From NCBI GenBank assembly GCA_023390335.1, contig JAEWCZ010000086.1, positions 124,001 to 188,000 of the forward strand: DNA of 64,000 nucleotides, read 5' to 3'. Source of the DNA: Bacillota bacterium (GTDB lineage Bacteria; Bacillota; Clostridia; Acetivibrionales; DSM-1351). Both the position numbers and the translations under genes were made by a program. Under the pieces are notes generated by a model. That model made no database searches. It was given only the letters and a program-made list of their open reading frames with translations, and had not been told where the DNA came from. This document shows, in pieces, positions 16,943-24,224 of the stretch. Numbering within the stretch: position 1 is the stretch's first letter; each line of letters opens with the position of its first letter.

Positions 16943-17965
16943 TTATTTTGTAATTTTCATTCTAATCAATTCAGCTCTTTTTATATCTCTTTCATCTTGC
17001 TCCAGCTGTTTCCCTGATATTTTCTGAAGTGTTGCCGGTTGCGCCAACACCATAGTTTCGTTCAGTGTAACTATATCTATATCCTTAATTATGCCCATAC
17101 TTACCCCAAGTCTTACATCAGATAGAAGCTTGAAACATTCTTGTGCTGAAAGAATTCTAGCATTCTTTAAAATACCATAAGATCTGAATATTTTATCTTC
17201 AAACTTGTACAGATTCTTCTTGTAGAGTTGGAGTCTCAACGCCCTCTCTCTATCGATTATCTGCTTACAAATGCCATCTATACTTGCAATGGTTTCTTCT
17301 TCTTTTCTGCCAAGAGTAATCTGGTTTGATACCTGAAACATATCTCCTACAGCTTCACTATTCTCGCCATATATTCCCCGGACCGTAACACCTACCTTGT
17401 TACAGCTTTCCAGAATGGATTTCATATATCCTGTCATAACCAGAGCAGGTAGGTGCAGCATTACTGAAGCTCTCATCCCCGTCCCTATATTTGTGGGACA
17501 ACTTGTCAGATATCCATACTTGACGTCAAAAGCATAGTCTGCTTTATCAGCTATAAGGGAGTCAATTTCATCACAAACCTTGTAGGCTTTTTCCAACTGT
17601 ATTCCCGGAAAAATTGATTGGACGCGTAAATGATCTTCTTCATTAACCATTATACTTACATTTTCATTATCATTTATAAACGCTCCGCTGTTTTCCTTAC
17701 TATCAGCCAATTCGGGACTGATTAGATGTCTTTCCATCAGTGAAATTCTGTCTACAGGGTGCAGAGTATTCATGTCTGCAAACATTAGCTTACCATAAAC
17801 AGTAAACCCTGACATTATTTCCTGCATTCTTTTTATTAAATCAGCCTGGTGCTTTGTATTCATTTTTGCTGAAAATGGGATATCATCAAAATTTCTCGCT
17901 AGTCTTACCCTGCTTGAAACTGCAATATCAAACTCAGGACCCTTCTCTGCAGGTAACTTACTCAT
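16943..17965 (-). CDS. mcsB: Protein-arginine kinase McsB
   Basis: McsB phosphorylates arginines on unfolded proteins, marking them for ClpCP, and inactivates CtsR. The 340-residue protein belongs to the phosphagen (guanidino) kinase fold: SSRVRLARN (17-25) for nucleotide binding, VNEEDHLR (107-114) with the catalytic acidic residues, and CPTNIGTGMRAS (156-167). The ATG overlaps the mcsA stop codon in ATGA, with GGAGGTGGGAGA just upstream, so the two are translationally coupled. Confidence 0.96.
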   Translation of the reverse strand: MSKLPAEKGPEFDIAVSSRVRLARNFDDIPFSAKMNTKHQADLIKRMQEIMSGFTVYGKLMFADMNTLHPVDRISLMERHLISPELADSKENSGAFINDNENVSIMVNEEDHLRVQSIFPGIQLEKAYKVCDEIDSLIADKADYAFDVKYGYLTSCPTNIGTGMRASVMLHLPALVMTGYMKSILESCNKVGVTVRGIYGENSEAVGDMFQVSNQITLGRKEEETIASIDGICKQIIDRERALRLQLYKKNLYKFEDKIFRSYGILKNARILSAQECFKLLSDVRLGVSMGIIKDIDIVTLNETMVLAQPATLQKISGKQLEQDERDIKRAELIRMKITK

Positions 17966-18450
17966 TCTCCCACCTCCAGACTTTTTATCCGATCTCTGAT
18001 TTTTGCTGCTTCTTCATATCTCTCATCTTTAACAGCCTCATTTAAAAGCTGTTTAAGCTTATCTATTTCATTAGTAATATTCACCTTACTGCTTACTCTT
18101 GCCGGTACCTTACCGTGATGTTCACCGTTTCCGTGCAGTCTTCTAACTATAGGATCCAGTTTATCCGCAAATGCCTTGTAGCAATGGGAACACCCCAACC
18201 TTGATGTTTTAAGAAATTCATCGTACTCCATTCCGCAGTCTTTGCATTTCAGCTTCACGGCGGGTTCCTGTTTCAGTTGTGCGCCAAATAATCCGCTAAT
18301 TAAGTCGTTAAAGCCAAAAGGTGAAATAAAATCCTGCTGACTCATTTCCTTTGCACATTCTTCACAAAGGTAGATATCCAACTTTGTGTTATTATTAATT
18401 TGGGTAAAATGTACATTCGCAGTTCTCTGCTGACAATTTTGGCAAACCAT
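17962..18450 (-). CDS. mcsA: McsA, zinc-finger activator of McsB
   Basis: The 162-residue protein starts at the ATG at 18450, after GGAGGTAATTTT; a frame to 18474 lacks a site. Four CxxC pairs are visible (CQNC, CEEC, CKDC, CSHC), forming two zinc sites. The C-terminus has a UVR-type helical hairpin (KLKQLLNEAVKDERYEEAAK), as in McsA. McsA activates the McsB kinase and adapts it to ClpC. It lies between ctsR and mcsB, in the standard order. Confidence 0.95.
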   Translation of the reverse strand: MVCQNCQQRTANVHFTQINNNTKLDIYLCEECAKEMSQQDFISPFGFNDLISGLFGAQLKQEPAVKLKCKDCGMEYDEFLKTSRLGCSHCYKAFADKLDPIVRRLHGNGEHHGKVPARVSSKVNITNEIDKLKQLLNEAVKDERYEEAAKIRDRIKSLEVGE

Positions 18451-18493
18451 AAAATTACCTCCATAATAAAACAATACCCTTAAAACTATATTC

Positions 18494-18952
18494 CTAAACC
18501 AATAAGCTCATAATCATATTTTTTAGCAAGGATGCCCTGATTATATCTCTATCCGGCATGGGCAATCCGCCAAGAATCTTATCGCTGACAGCAGCTTTCA
18601 TTAAAAATCCTTCTCTTTCGCTTATAACTTCATAATCTACAAAATTGTTTATAAACACTTCTGCAGATTGTTGTGATATCCTGGAACCCATAGAAGATAC
18701 TATGTGCATCAGATAATTTCCGGGTATATTTATATTGATACGTTTTATTTTTACATGTCCCCCGCCGCCACGCCTGCTCTCAACGTAGTAACCTCTATCG
18801 GTAGTAAATCTGGTAGATATAACGTAGTTAATCTGGGACGGTACACAATTGAACTGGTTTGCAAGTTCATTACGCTGCAGTTCTATTGATCCGTTTGTAT
18901 CCGATATCATTTGTTTTATAAAAGCCTCAATCAAATCACTTAAACTCGCCAC
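18494..18952 (-). CDS. ctsR: Transcriptional repressor CtsR
   Basis: CtsR represses class III heat-shock genes (clpC operon, clpP, clpE). The 152-residue protein is read from a GTG at 18952: GAGGTG lies five bases before it and the sequence then begins ASLSDLIEAF, as in the family. The longer frame to 19030 would run through the operator. The winged helix-turn-helix contains ELANQFNCVPSQINYVI and the glycine-rich wing SRRGGGGHVKI, whose Arg contacts DNA and is the McsB target in Bacillus. It is the first gene of ctsR-mcsA-mcsB-clpC and autoregulated through the operator just upstream. Confidence 0.95.
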   Translation of the reverse strand: MASLSDLIEAFIKQMISDTNGSIELQRNELANQFNCVPSQINYVISTRFTTDRGYYVESRRGGGGHVKIKRININIPGNYLMHIVSSMGSRISQQSAEVFINNFVDYEVISEREGFLMKAAVSDKILGGLPMPDRDIIRASLLKNMIMSLLV

Positions 18953-18976
18953 AACATCACCTCTACCTAAACTGAT

Positions 18977-19030
18977 TTTGACTTTCTTTGACCTTAGTAA
19001 TAGTATAATACGATTTTTTACCTTGTTCAA
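18977..19030 (-). promoter_or_regulatory. ctsR operon promoter with CtsR operator
   Basis: On the minus strand TTGAAC (19030-19025), 17 bases, TATACT (19007-19002) form a sigma-A promoter. Immediately downstream, at 18993-18977, lies GGTCAAAGAAAGTCAAA, a perfect match to the known CtsR heptad direct repeat (RGTCAAA NAN RGTCAAA). Its position over the transcription start predicts autorepression and heat induction. Confidence 0.93.
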
Positions 19031-19118
19031 TACTATTTTTCAAAAAAAGAGAAATATATAATAGTATTATAATTCCTCTTTGAATATATTATATTCTTTT
19101 AGCTCAATTGAAATAATT

Positions 19119-19166
19119 GCAAAAAGGAGCCTCACAAAGTTTGATAAACTATTGTGACAACTCCTT
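19119..19166 (-). terminator. Terminator of the CPT-like kinase gene
   Basis: AAGGAG-cc-TCACAA (from 19124) pairs with TTGTGA-ca-ACTCCTT (to 19166). On the minus strand the stem is followed by TTTTTGC. It lies just beyond the stop of the gene at 19178. Confidence 0.8.
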
Positions 19167-19177
19167 ATGAATTAAAG

Positions 19178-19747
19178 TTAAATACGTCTATTTTCGATAT
19201 CTCTTTTAATAGCTTTAACTGCAAACCATTTATCAGGGGTATCTAGTATAGAAATTATTTTATCAGCACATTCTTCTGTAGTATTTTTATAAGTATTCAC
19301 TACTAAATCATATGTTACGTCAAAGTCCATGTGTTCAAGTTGCCATCTTGATTGTCCAATACTACGGTCACCTCGTTTTATCTCGCGAAGCTCCAACTCC
19401 TCAATTGTACAATCTACACGAACAAATAAAATAGGATAATTCTGGAACATTGTTGCATAATCATATAGCCAATCATTCTTATCCGGCAGGTTAAGAACAA
19501 CATCATCAACAATAACATTATGACCTCTATCGCTAAACAAAGAAATGGTTTCATGCATAATACATTGAGTTATTGATAATTGTTTATCAAAATCATTTTG
19601 TAGCGCATGTTTCGGTGACATGTTCATAAAGTCATCACAACATATATGGTAATATGGCATAGTTAATTTACTTTGTAAAACTTTTGTTAGTGTTGTTTTT
19701 CCGGCACTTGATACACCGTTTAAAAATATTATTTTACCCTTTTCCAT
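19178..19747 (-). CDS. Chloramphenicol phosphotransferase-like kinase
   Basis: The 189-residue protein is a small P-loop kinase of the CPT family. It has GVSSAGKTT (11-19) as Walker A, HICCDDFM with D38/D39 in the position of the catalytic Asp, and IVDDVVL as a Walker-B-like strand. In Streptomyces CPT phosphorylates chloramphenicol at the 3'-hydroxyl, but most CPT-like proteins have unknown substrates and resistance is not implied here. The start has AAAGGA nine bases upstream. The gene appears monocistronic with its own terminator. It sits beside a truncated acetyltransferase, a small accessory patch between two housekeeping operons. Confidence 0.75.
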   Translation of the reverse strand: MEKGKIIFLNGVSSAGKTTLTKVLQSKLTMPYYHICCDDFMNMSPKHALQNDFDKQLSITQCIMHETISLFSDRGHNVIVDDVVLNLPDKNDWLYDYATMFQNYPILFVRVDCTIEELELREIKRGDRSIGQSRWQLEHMDFDVTYDLVVNTYKNTTEECADKIISILDTPDKWFAVKAIKRDIENRRI

Positions 19748-19877
19748 AAATAATTTCCTTTCATTTATGGAGGCAGAGGGTTAAAATACCATACCTCCTT
19801 ATTATTGAATGTTAGAGGCATTAATCCAATTTTCCATACAATAATTCTCCTTCCCACCATACTTAGAAATAAATTTC

Positions 19878-20186
19878 TTATACAATGTATTCACTTTCTA
19901 AAATGCTCATTATAATATCAGAATGATATTGACCTTCAATATAAGCATTTTCCCTTAATACTCCATCTCTTTTAAAACCGCATTTTTCATAGCAACGAAT
20001 ACCCCTTTTGTTATAATCCAAAACCTTTAGATCAACTCTGTGAAGTTTTAATACTAAAAAAGCATATTCCAATACTAACTTCGTAGCTTCACTGCCGATT
20101 CCTTTTGAATAACATGCCGCATCCCAAATTCCAATGGCAAAAGTTGCATTATTATCATTCTTGTATAAAAAAACAGCACACGTCAT
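19878..20186 (-). pseudogene. 5'-truncated GNAT acetyltransferase (RimJ/RimL type)
   Basis: The 102-residue frame matches only the C-terminal half of a GNAT acetyltransferase: FAIGIWD, the acetyl-CoA loop SKGIGSEA, then LKLHRVDL, YNKRGIRCYEKCGFKRDG and the closing strand. About 70 N-terminal residues expected for the family are missing. The first codons of the frame (MTCAVFLY) are made of the right half and T-run of the terminator hairpin at 20173-20216, and no ribosome binding site precedes the ATG. The gene therefore seems to have lost its 5' end by a deletion that joined it to the terminator of the neighbouring operon. Confidence 0.72.
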
Positions 20187-20216
20187 AATAAAATTTATTA
20201 AAACAACGTGTACTGT
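20167..20216 (-). terminator. Terminator of the NifU-like/GGGtGRT operon
   Basis: ACAGCACACGT (20173-20183) and ACGTGTACTGT (20206-20216) pair with one wobble over 11 bases. Runs of seven T on the minus strand and six T on the plus strand flank the stem, so it can work in both directions. It overlaps the first codons of the truncated acetyltransferase. Confidence 0.85.
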
Positions 20217-20259
20217 GTTTTTTACATCAATTTATTCGTGCGAATCTCGGCAAAAATAA

Positions 20260-21258
20260 TTATTTTGCACTTTCTTCAATAGCAACTGCTACTGCAACAG
20301 TCATACCAACCATTGGGTTGTTACCTGCGCCGATAAGACCCATCATTTCAACGTGAGCAGGAACTGAAGATGATCCGGCAAACTGAGCGTCTCCGTGCAT
20401 TCTACCCATTGAATCTGTTAAGCCGTATGAAGCAGGTCCTGCAGCCATATTATCAGGATGCAATGTTCTTCCTGTTCCTCCACCTGAAGCAACTGAGAAG
20501 TATGTCTTACCATTTTCATTTGCCCACTTCTTGTATGTACCTGCAACTAAGTGCTGGAATCTTGTTGGGTTAGTTGAGTTACCAGTGATTGATACATCAA
20601 CATTCTCATGCATCATGATAGCAACGCCTTCAAGAACGTCATTTGCACCATATACTCTAACCTTAGCCTTATCGCCGTTTGAATAAGCTTTTGTTCTAAC
20701 AACGTTAAGAGTATTAGTTGAAAAATCATAATCAGTTTCAACATATGTAAATCCGTTGATTCTTGAAATAATAAATGCTGCGTCCTTACCAAGACCATTC
20801 AGTATAACCTGAAGTGGTTCTTTTCTAACCTTGTTAGCTGTTTTTGCTATACCAATAGCACCTTCAGCAGCTGCAAAGGATTCGTGTCCTGCCAGGAAGC
20901 AGAAGCACTTAGTTTCTTCTTTAAGAAGCATTGCAGCAAGATTTCCGTGGCCTAAACCAACTTTTCTTGATTCTGCAACTGAACCAGGGATACAGAATGC
21001 CTGTAATCCGATACCGATTGCTTCAGCAGCTTGAGAAGCGTTTGTTATACCCTTCTTAAGTGCAACACCACATCCAAGAGTGTATGCCCATACTGCATTT
21101 TCAAATGCGATCGGCTGTATACCTCTAACGATTGAGTCAACATCTATTCCTTTTGAAGTACAGAAATCCTTTACTTCTTCTAGACTCTTAAAGCCATACT
21201 CAGCTAAACATTTTTCTATTTGAGCTATTCTTCTTTCATAACCTTCAAATCTAACCAC
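20260..21258 (-). CDS. GGGtGRT-family protein, unknown function
   Basis: The 332-residue protein contains SGGGTGRT near residue 260, the motif that names the GGGtGRT family, followed by a glycine/methionine-rich tail (DSMGRMHGDAQFAGSSS, GLIGAGNNPMVGM). Its N-terminal region (FEGYERRIAQI, GIQPIAFENAVWAYTLG) is typical of the family. Several cysteines could bind a cofactor, but no known catalytic motif is visible. I take the GTG at 21258 as start because AGAGAGGTGA lies five bases before it and homologues begin with Met-x-Phe-Glu-x-Tyr-Glu; an upstream GTG at 21267 overlaps that site. It follows the NifU-like gene closely, and the family usually occurs beside such a scaffold gene. The function is not known. 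Confidence 0.85.
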   Translation of the reverse strand: MVRFEGYERRIAQIEKCLAEYGFKSLEEVKDFCTSKGIDVDSIVRGIQPIAFENAVWAYTLGCGVALKKGITNASQAAEAIGIGLQAFCIPGSVAESRKVGLGHGNLAAMLLKEETKCFCFLAGHESFAAAEGAIGIAKTANKVRKEPLQVILNGLGKDAAFIISRINGFTYVETDYDFSTNTLNVVRTKAYSNGDKAKVRVYGANDVLEGVAIMMHENVDVSITGNSTNPTRFQHLVAGTYKKWANENGKTYFSVASGGGTGRTLHPDNMAAGPASYGLTDSMGRMHGDAQFAGSSSVPAHVEMMGLIGAGNNPMVGMTVAVAVAIEESAK

Positions 21259-21279
21259 AGTATTCACCTCTCTCTTTAA

Positions 21280-21972
21280 TTATTCGTGTCTAGGATCTAT
21301 TACTTTAACTGCTTCAGCAAATCTGCCGTAAGTACCTATATTCTTTTCATAAGCTTCCTTAGGATCTACACCCTTCTTTATTGCATCAAGCATCTTTCCG
21401 AGTGATACGAACTTATAACCGATAACTTCGTCATCAGCATCAAGACCTATGTTCAATATGTAACCTTCAGCCATTTCAAGGTATCTAACACCCTTAGCGT
21501 TAGTTGCAAATATTGTACCAACCTGTGAACGCAAGCCCTTACCAAGGTCTTCGAGTCCGGCTCCGATTGGAAGACCGCCTTCTGAGAAAGCAGACTGTGT
21601 TCTACCATATGCTAATTGCTTAAAAATTTCTCTCATAGCAACGTTTATAGCGTCGCAAACCAAGTCAGTATTTAAACATTCAAGAATAGTTTTTCCTTGA
21701 AGAATTTCAGCCGCCATAGCTGCTGAGTGAGTCATACCTGAACAGCCTAATGTTTCAACTAGAGCTTCTTCAACTATACCTTCTTTAACGTTCAATGTGA
21801 GCTTACAGCAACCCTGTTGAGGTGCACACCAACCAATACCATGTGACAAACCTGATATATCGCTGATTTCTTTTGCTTTTACCCACTTACCTTCTTCAGG
21901 AATTGGAGCAGGACCATGGTGTGGGCCCTTCTTTACAACACACATATTTTCAACTTCATGTGAGTAATTCAT
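21280..21972 (-). CDS. NifU/IscU-like iron-sulfur scaffold-type protein
   Basis: The 230-residue protein has an IscU/NifU-N-like core from about 45 to 125: WCAPQQGCC, LGCSGMTHSAAMAAEILQGK with C77 in the place of the central scaffold cysteine, and LVCDAINVAM with C106. The order Cys ... GC-x-S ... Cys corresponds to the three scaffold ligands, with extra cysteines C49, C55 and C56. A further ~100 residues after the core (SEGGLPIGAGLEDLGKG) are not part of ordinary IscU and are specific to this subfamily. No NifS/IscS desulfurase is adjacent. It is the first gene of a two-gene operon with the GGGtGRT protein, so the pair probably acts together; assembly or storage of an Fe-S cofactor is inferred only. 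Confidence 0.8.
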   Translation of the reverse strand: MNYSHEVENMCVVKKGPHHGPAPIPEEGKWVKAKEISDISGLSHGIGWCAPQQGCCKLTLNVKEGIVEEALVETLGCSGMTHSAAMAAEILQGKTILECLNTDLVCDAINVAMREIFKQLAYGRTQSAFSEGGLPIGAGLEDLGKGLRSQVGTIFATNAKGVRYLEMAEGYILNIGLDADDEVIGYKFVSLGKMLDAIKKGVDPKEAYEKNIGTYGRFAEAVKVIDPRHE

Positions 21973-22085
21973 TTGACTTCCCCCTTCGCATAACTATTTG
22001 AAATTTTATTCATAGCTTTATTGAGTTTGAGGCTGTTGCCTCGACATTATTATGTACTTCTGTTTCTACATACAGAGAAGCAAAA

Positions 22086-22125
22086 CAAAAGCTGGTATTC
22101 GAAGATAAATATTCAAAATACCAGC
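22086..22125 (-). terminator. Terminator of the flavodiiron gene
   Basis: GCTGGTATT (22091-22099) and AATACCAGC (22117-22125) form a perfect nine-base stem. On the minus strand it is followed by TTTTGTTTTG. It lies about 75 bases beyond the flavoprotein stop codon. Confidence 0.8.
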
Positions 22126-22200
22126 ATTTATTATAACATATTTATGATAATTGTAAGTAGCATTTTGTTAAAAAAAACACGAAAAATCTACTTTATAATA

Positions 22201-23391
22201 TTATTTTGCTTTAAGCTGTCTGGCAATGTTACGTCCCATTTCAACACATTGCTCAACTTCCGGCCCGGACATTTTGTATCTAAAGCCCAGCGGCTCAGCA
22301 CAAATGGTCAAACCGGCATCACCAAGATCCTTGCTTATCTTTTTGTGTGCCTCACCACTCCAGCCATATGCTCCGAATCCTGCAGCAAGCTTATTCTTAA
22401 TTTTTAAGGACTTAATTTCTTCCAACAACGCTGCTATTGGTCTTGTAACTGTATTGTTAACAGTACAGCTTCCTATAAGAATGGCATTTGCCTTAAAAAT
22501 CTCTACATTTAGGTCACTCTTATCTCTAGTGGCAGCATTAATTATCCTGTAGCTAACTCCTTCTTCTTCAAAGCCTCTTCCGATAGCTTCAGCCATAGCT
22601 CTGGTAGTATGGTACATTGTATCGTAAATAATTGCAGCATATCCTTCATTATAGTTAGGGTCAGCCCACTCAGCATATTTTTCGATAATCTGAGATGGAT
22701 TATCTCTCCAGATAACTCCATGACTAGGAGCAATCATATCAATATCAAGATTTAAAGAAGATATTTGCTCTATCTTTTTCTTTATAAGGGGTCTGAAAGG
22801 AGTAAGAATATTTGCATAGTACTTTATAGCCTCCTGATAAAGCTCGCAGGTGTCTACCTGATCATTGAACATATCAGTTCCGCAATAGTGTTGACCAAAA
22901 GCATCATTGGATATAACCAATTTGGCACCTTCAACATACTCAAGCATACTGTCAGGCCAGTGAATCATCTGCATGTCAACAAAATTCAGCTTATATTCTC
23001 CTAAGTCCAGAGTATCTCCGGTTTTTACTATATTAAAATTCCAATCTTGACCAAAGTATTTTTTAATAATTTCAGAACCGTTTTTTGTACAGTAAATAGG
23101 AGTATTAGGAATTTTGCTCATTAAAAGTCCGAGGCTTCCACCATGGTCCGGCTCAACGTGGTTAATAACAATAGCATCTATATTTGACAGTCCTACACTC
23201 TTGTCCAAATCCTCTACGAATTGCTCCTTGTACGGGTCCCAAACAGTATCAATAAGTACTGTTTTCTTATCTCTTATAATATATGAATTGTACGAAGAAC
23301 CTCTGTGAGTTGAAAGTTCATGTCCGTGAAAAACACTTAGTCCCCAGTCTCTTATTCCGCACCAGTATATATTCTTCTTTATTTCTATCAT
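22201..23391 (-). CDS. fprA: A-type flavoprotein (flavodiiron oxygen/NO reductase)
   Basis: The 396-residue protein joins a metallo-beta-lactamase-like domain (1 to about 245) to a flavodoxin domain (about 251-396). All di-iron ligands are present: H78, E80, D82 and H83 in NHVEPDHGG, H144 in MIHWPDS, D163 in SNDAFG and H224 in PSHG. Such enzymes reduce O2 to water or NO to N2O in the cytoplasm of anaerobes, usually fed by rubredoxin. No rubredoxin gene is adjacent. It is monocistronic with its own terminator, next to the NifU-like/GGGtGRT pair. Confidence 0.93.
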   Translation of the reverse strand: MIEIKKNIYWCGIRDWGLSVFHGHELSTHRGSSYNSYIIRDKKTVLIDTVWDPYKEQFVEDLDKSVGLSNIDAIVINHVEPDHGGSLGLLMSKIPNTPIYCTKNGSEIIKKYFGQDWNFNIVKTGDTLDLGEYKLNFVDMQMIHWPDSMLEYVEGAKLVISNDAFGQHYCGTDMFNDQVDTCELYQEAIKYYANILTPFRPLIKKKIEQISSLNLDIDMIAPSHGVIWRDNPSQIIEKYAEWADPNYNEGYAAIIYDTMYHTTRAMAEAIGRGFEEEGVSYRIINAATRDKSDLNVEIFKANAILIGSCTVNNTVTRPIAALLEEIKSLKIKNKLAAGFGAYGWSGEAHKKISKDLGDAGLTICAEPLGFRYKMSGPEVEQCVEMGRNIARQLKAK

Positions 23392-23507
23392 CTATTTATT
23401 CCCGTCCTTTCATATAATTTCAAGTTTATCTTTTACTTATCCATTTAGAATAATACTCTATATTATATACCCTCATCTAAACTTGTTAAACATTTTTATC
23501 TATAAAT

Positions 23508-23557
23508 AAAACCCCGGGAGACTCGTTTCTATTAAAAAAGAGTCTTCCGGGGTTTTT
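23508..23557 (-). terminator. Terminator at the end of sugar locus 1
   Basis: AAAACCCCGGGAGACTC and GAGTCTTCCGGGGTTTT form a stem of about 17 pairs with one mismatch, flanked by T-runs on both strands. It lies about 25 bases beyond the stop of the isomerase gene and isolates the locus from fprA. Confidence 0.9.
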
Positions 23558-23580
23558 TCCTGCCCTATTATCATATAATG

Positions 23581-24126
23581 CTATTTCTCTACTTCTGGGA
23601 TTCTTTTTATCCTTTTATCCGTAAAAATATCGGATGCATCATCTGAATTTGTTGAAAACTCAGATATAATTGCGCCTTCGTCACCTGCCTGAAACCAGTG
23701 AAGAGTATTTGGATAAAGGGTATATTGCTCTCCGGGATTTAATATTATCTCATGCCACACGCTATAGTACTCTTCACTTCCTGTTGGCACTTTGCAATGA
23801 ATTTCCTCAGACTTTTCGCCTTCAACGTAAAGGTAAACTTTTCCGCTTCTGCATCTGAAAGTCTCCTCTTTTCCGGGGCTGCCATTCCTGTCAGGATGTC
23901 TGTGCTCAGGACACGTCTGGTGTGGGAAAAGAACCATTTCCTTTGCGCAAACTCTGTCAGTATTAACAAAAGTTATTAATTGAAGACCCGTTTGTTTTAA
24001 ATCATTCAGTCCAAAATCTGCGACCTCAATTCTTTTCTTCTCATCATCTGTCAGAACGATTGACGCCTTTTCAAAAAAAGCCAGGGTAGCCTCTACTATC
24101 TTACTGAATTCCTGCTTACTCAACAT
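23581..24126 (-). CDS. D-lyxose isomerase-family cupin
   Basis: The 181-residue protein is a single cupin with the metal ligands H75 and H77 (CPEHRHPD), a Glu at 87/88 (GKEETFRC) and H143 (NTLHWF). This spacing is that of the D-lyxose ketol-isomerase family (Bacillus YdaE type), which interconverts D-lyxose and D-xylulose and also D-mannose and D-fructose with a divalent metal. It is the last gene of sugar locus 1, 98 bases after the glycoside hydrolase gene and before a strong terminator. This suggests that it processes the aldose released by that hydrolase. The binding site before the ATG is weak (AGGGATG). Confidence 0.78.
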   Translation of the reverse strand: MLSKQEFSKIVEATLAFFEKASIVLTDDEKKRIEVADFGLNDLKQTGLQLITFVNTDRVCAKEMVLFPHQTCPEHRHPDRNGSPGKEETFRCRSGKVYLYVEGEKSEEIHCKVPTGSEEYYSVWHEIILNPGEQYTLYPNTLHWFQAGDEGAIISEFSTNSDDASDIFTDKRIKRIPEVEK

Positions 24127-24224
24127 AAACTATTCATCCCTTTTCTTAATAAGACCTCCATGAAACCATAGCTCGGATAAAGCCGGTTTAAGTGGTATTG
24201 TATTTTATAATTATTATATAATTA

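Noticed and set aside
19178..19747. Chloramphenicol resistance gene
   Set aside because: The family resemblance is to CPT-like kinases in general, and the context gives no sign of a resistance cassette.
19802..19894. Possible 30-residue gene (GTG start) overlapping the truncated acetyltransferase
   Set aside because: It has no ribosome binding site and no recognisable similarity; it may be a remnant but cannot be supported.
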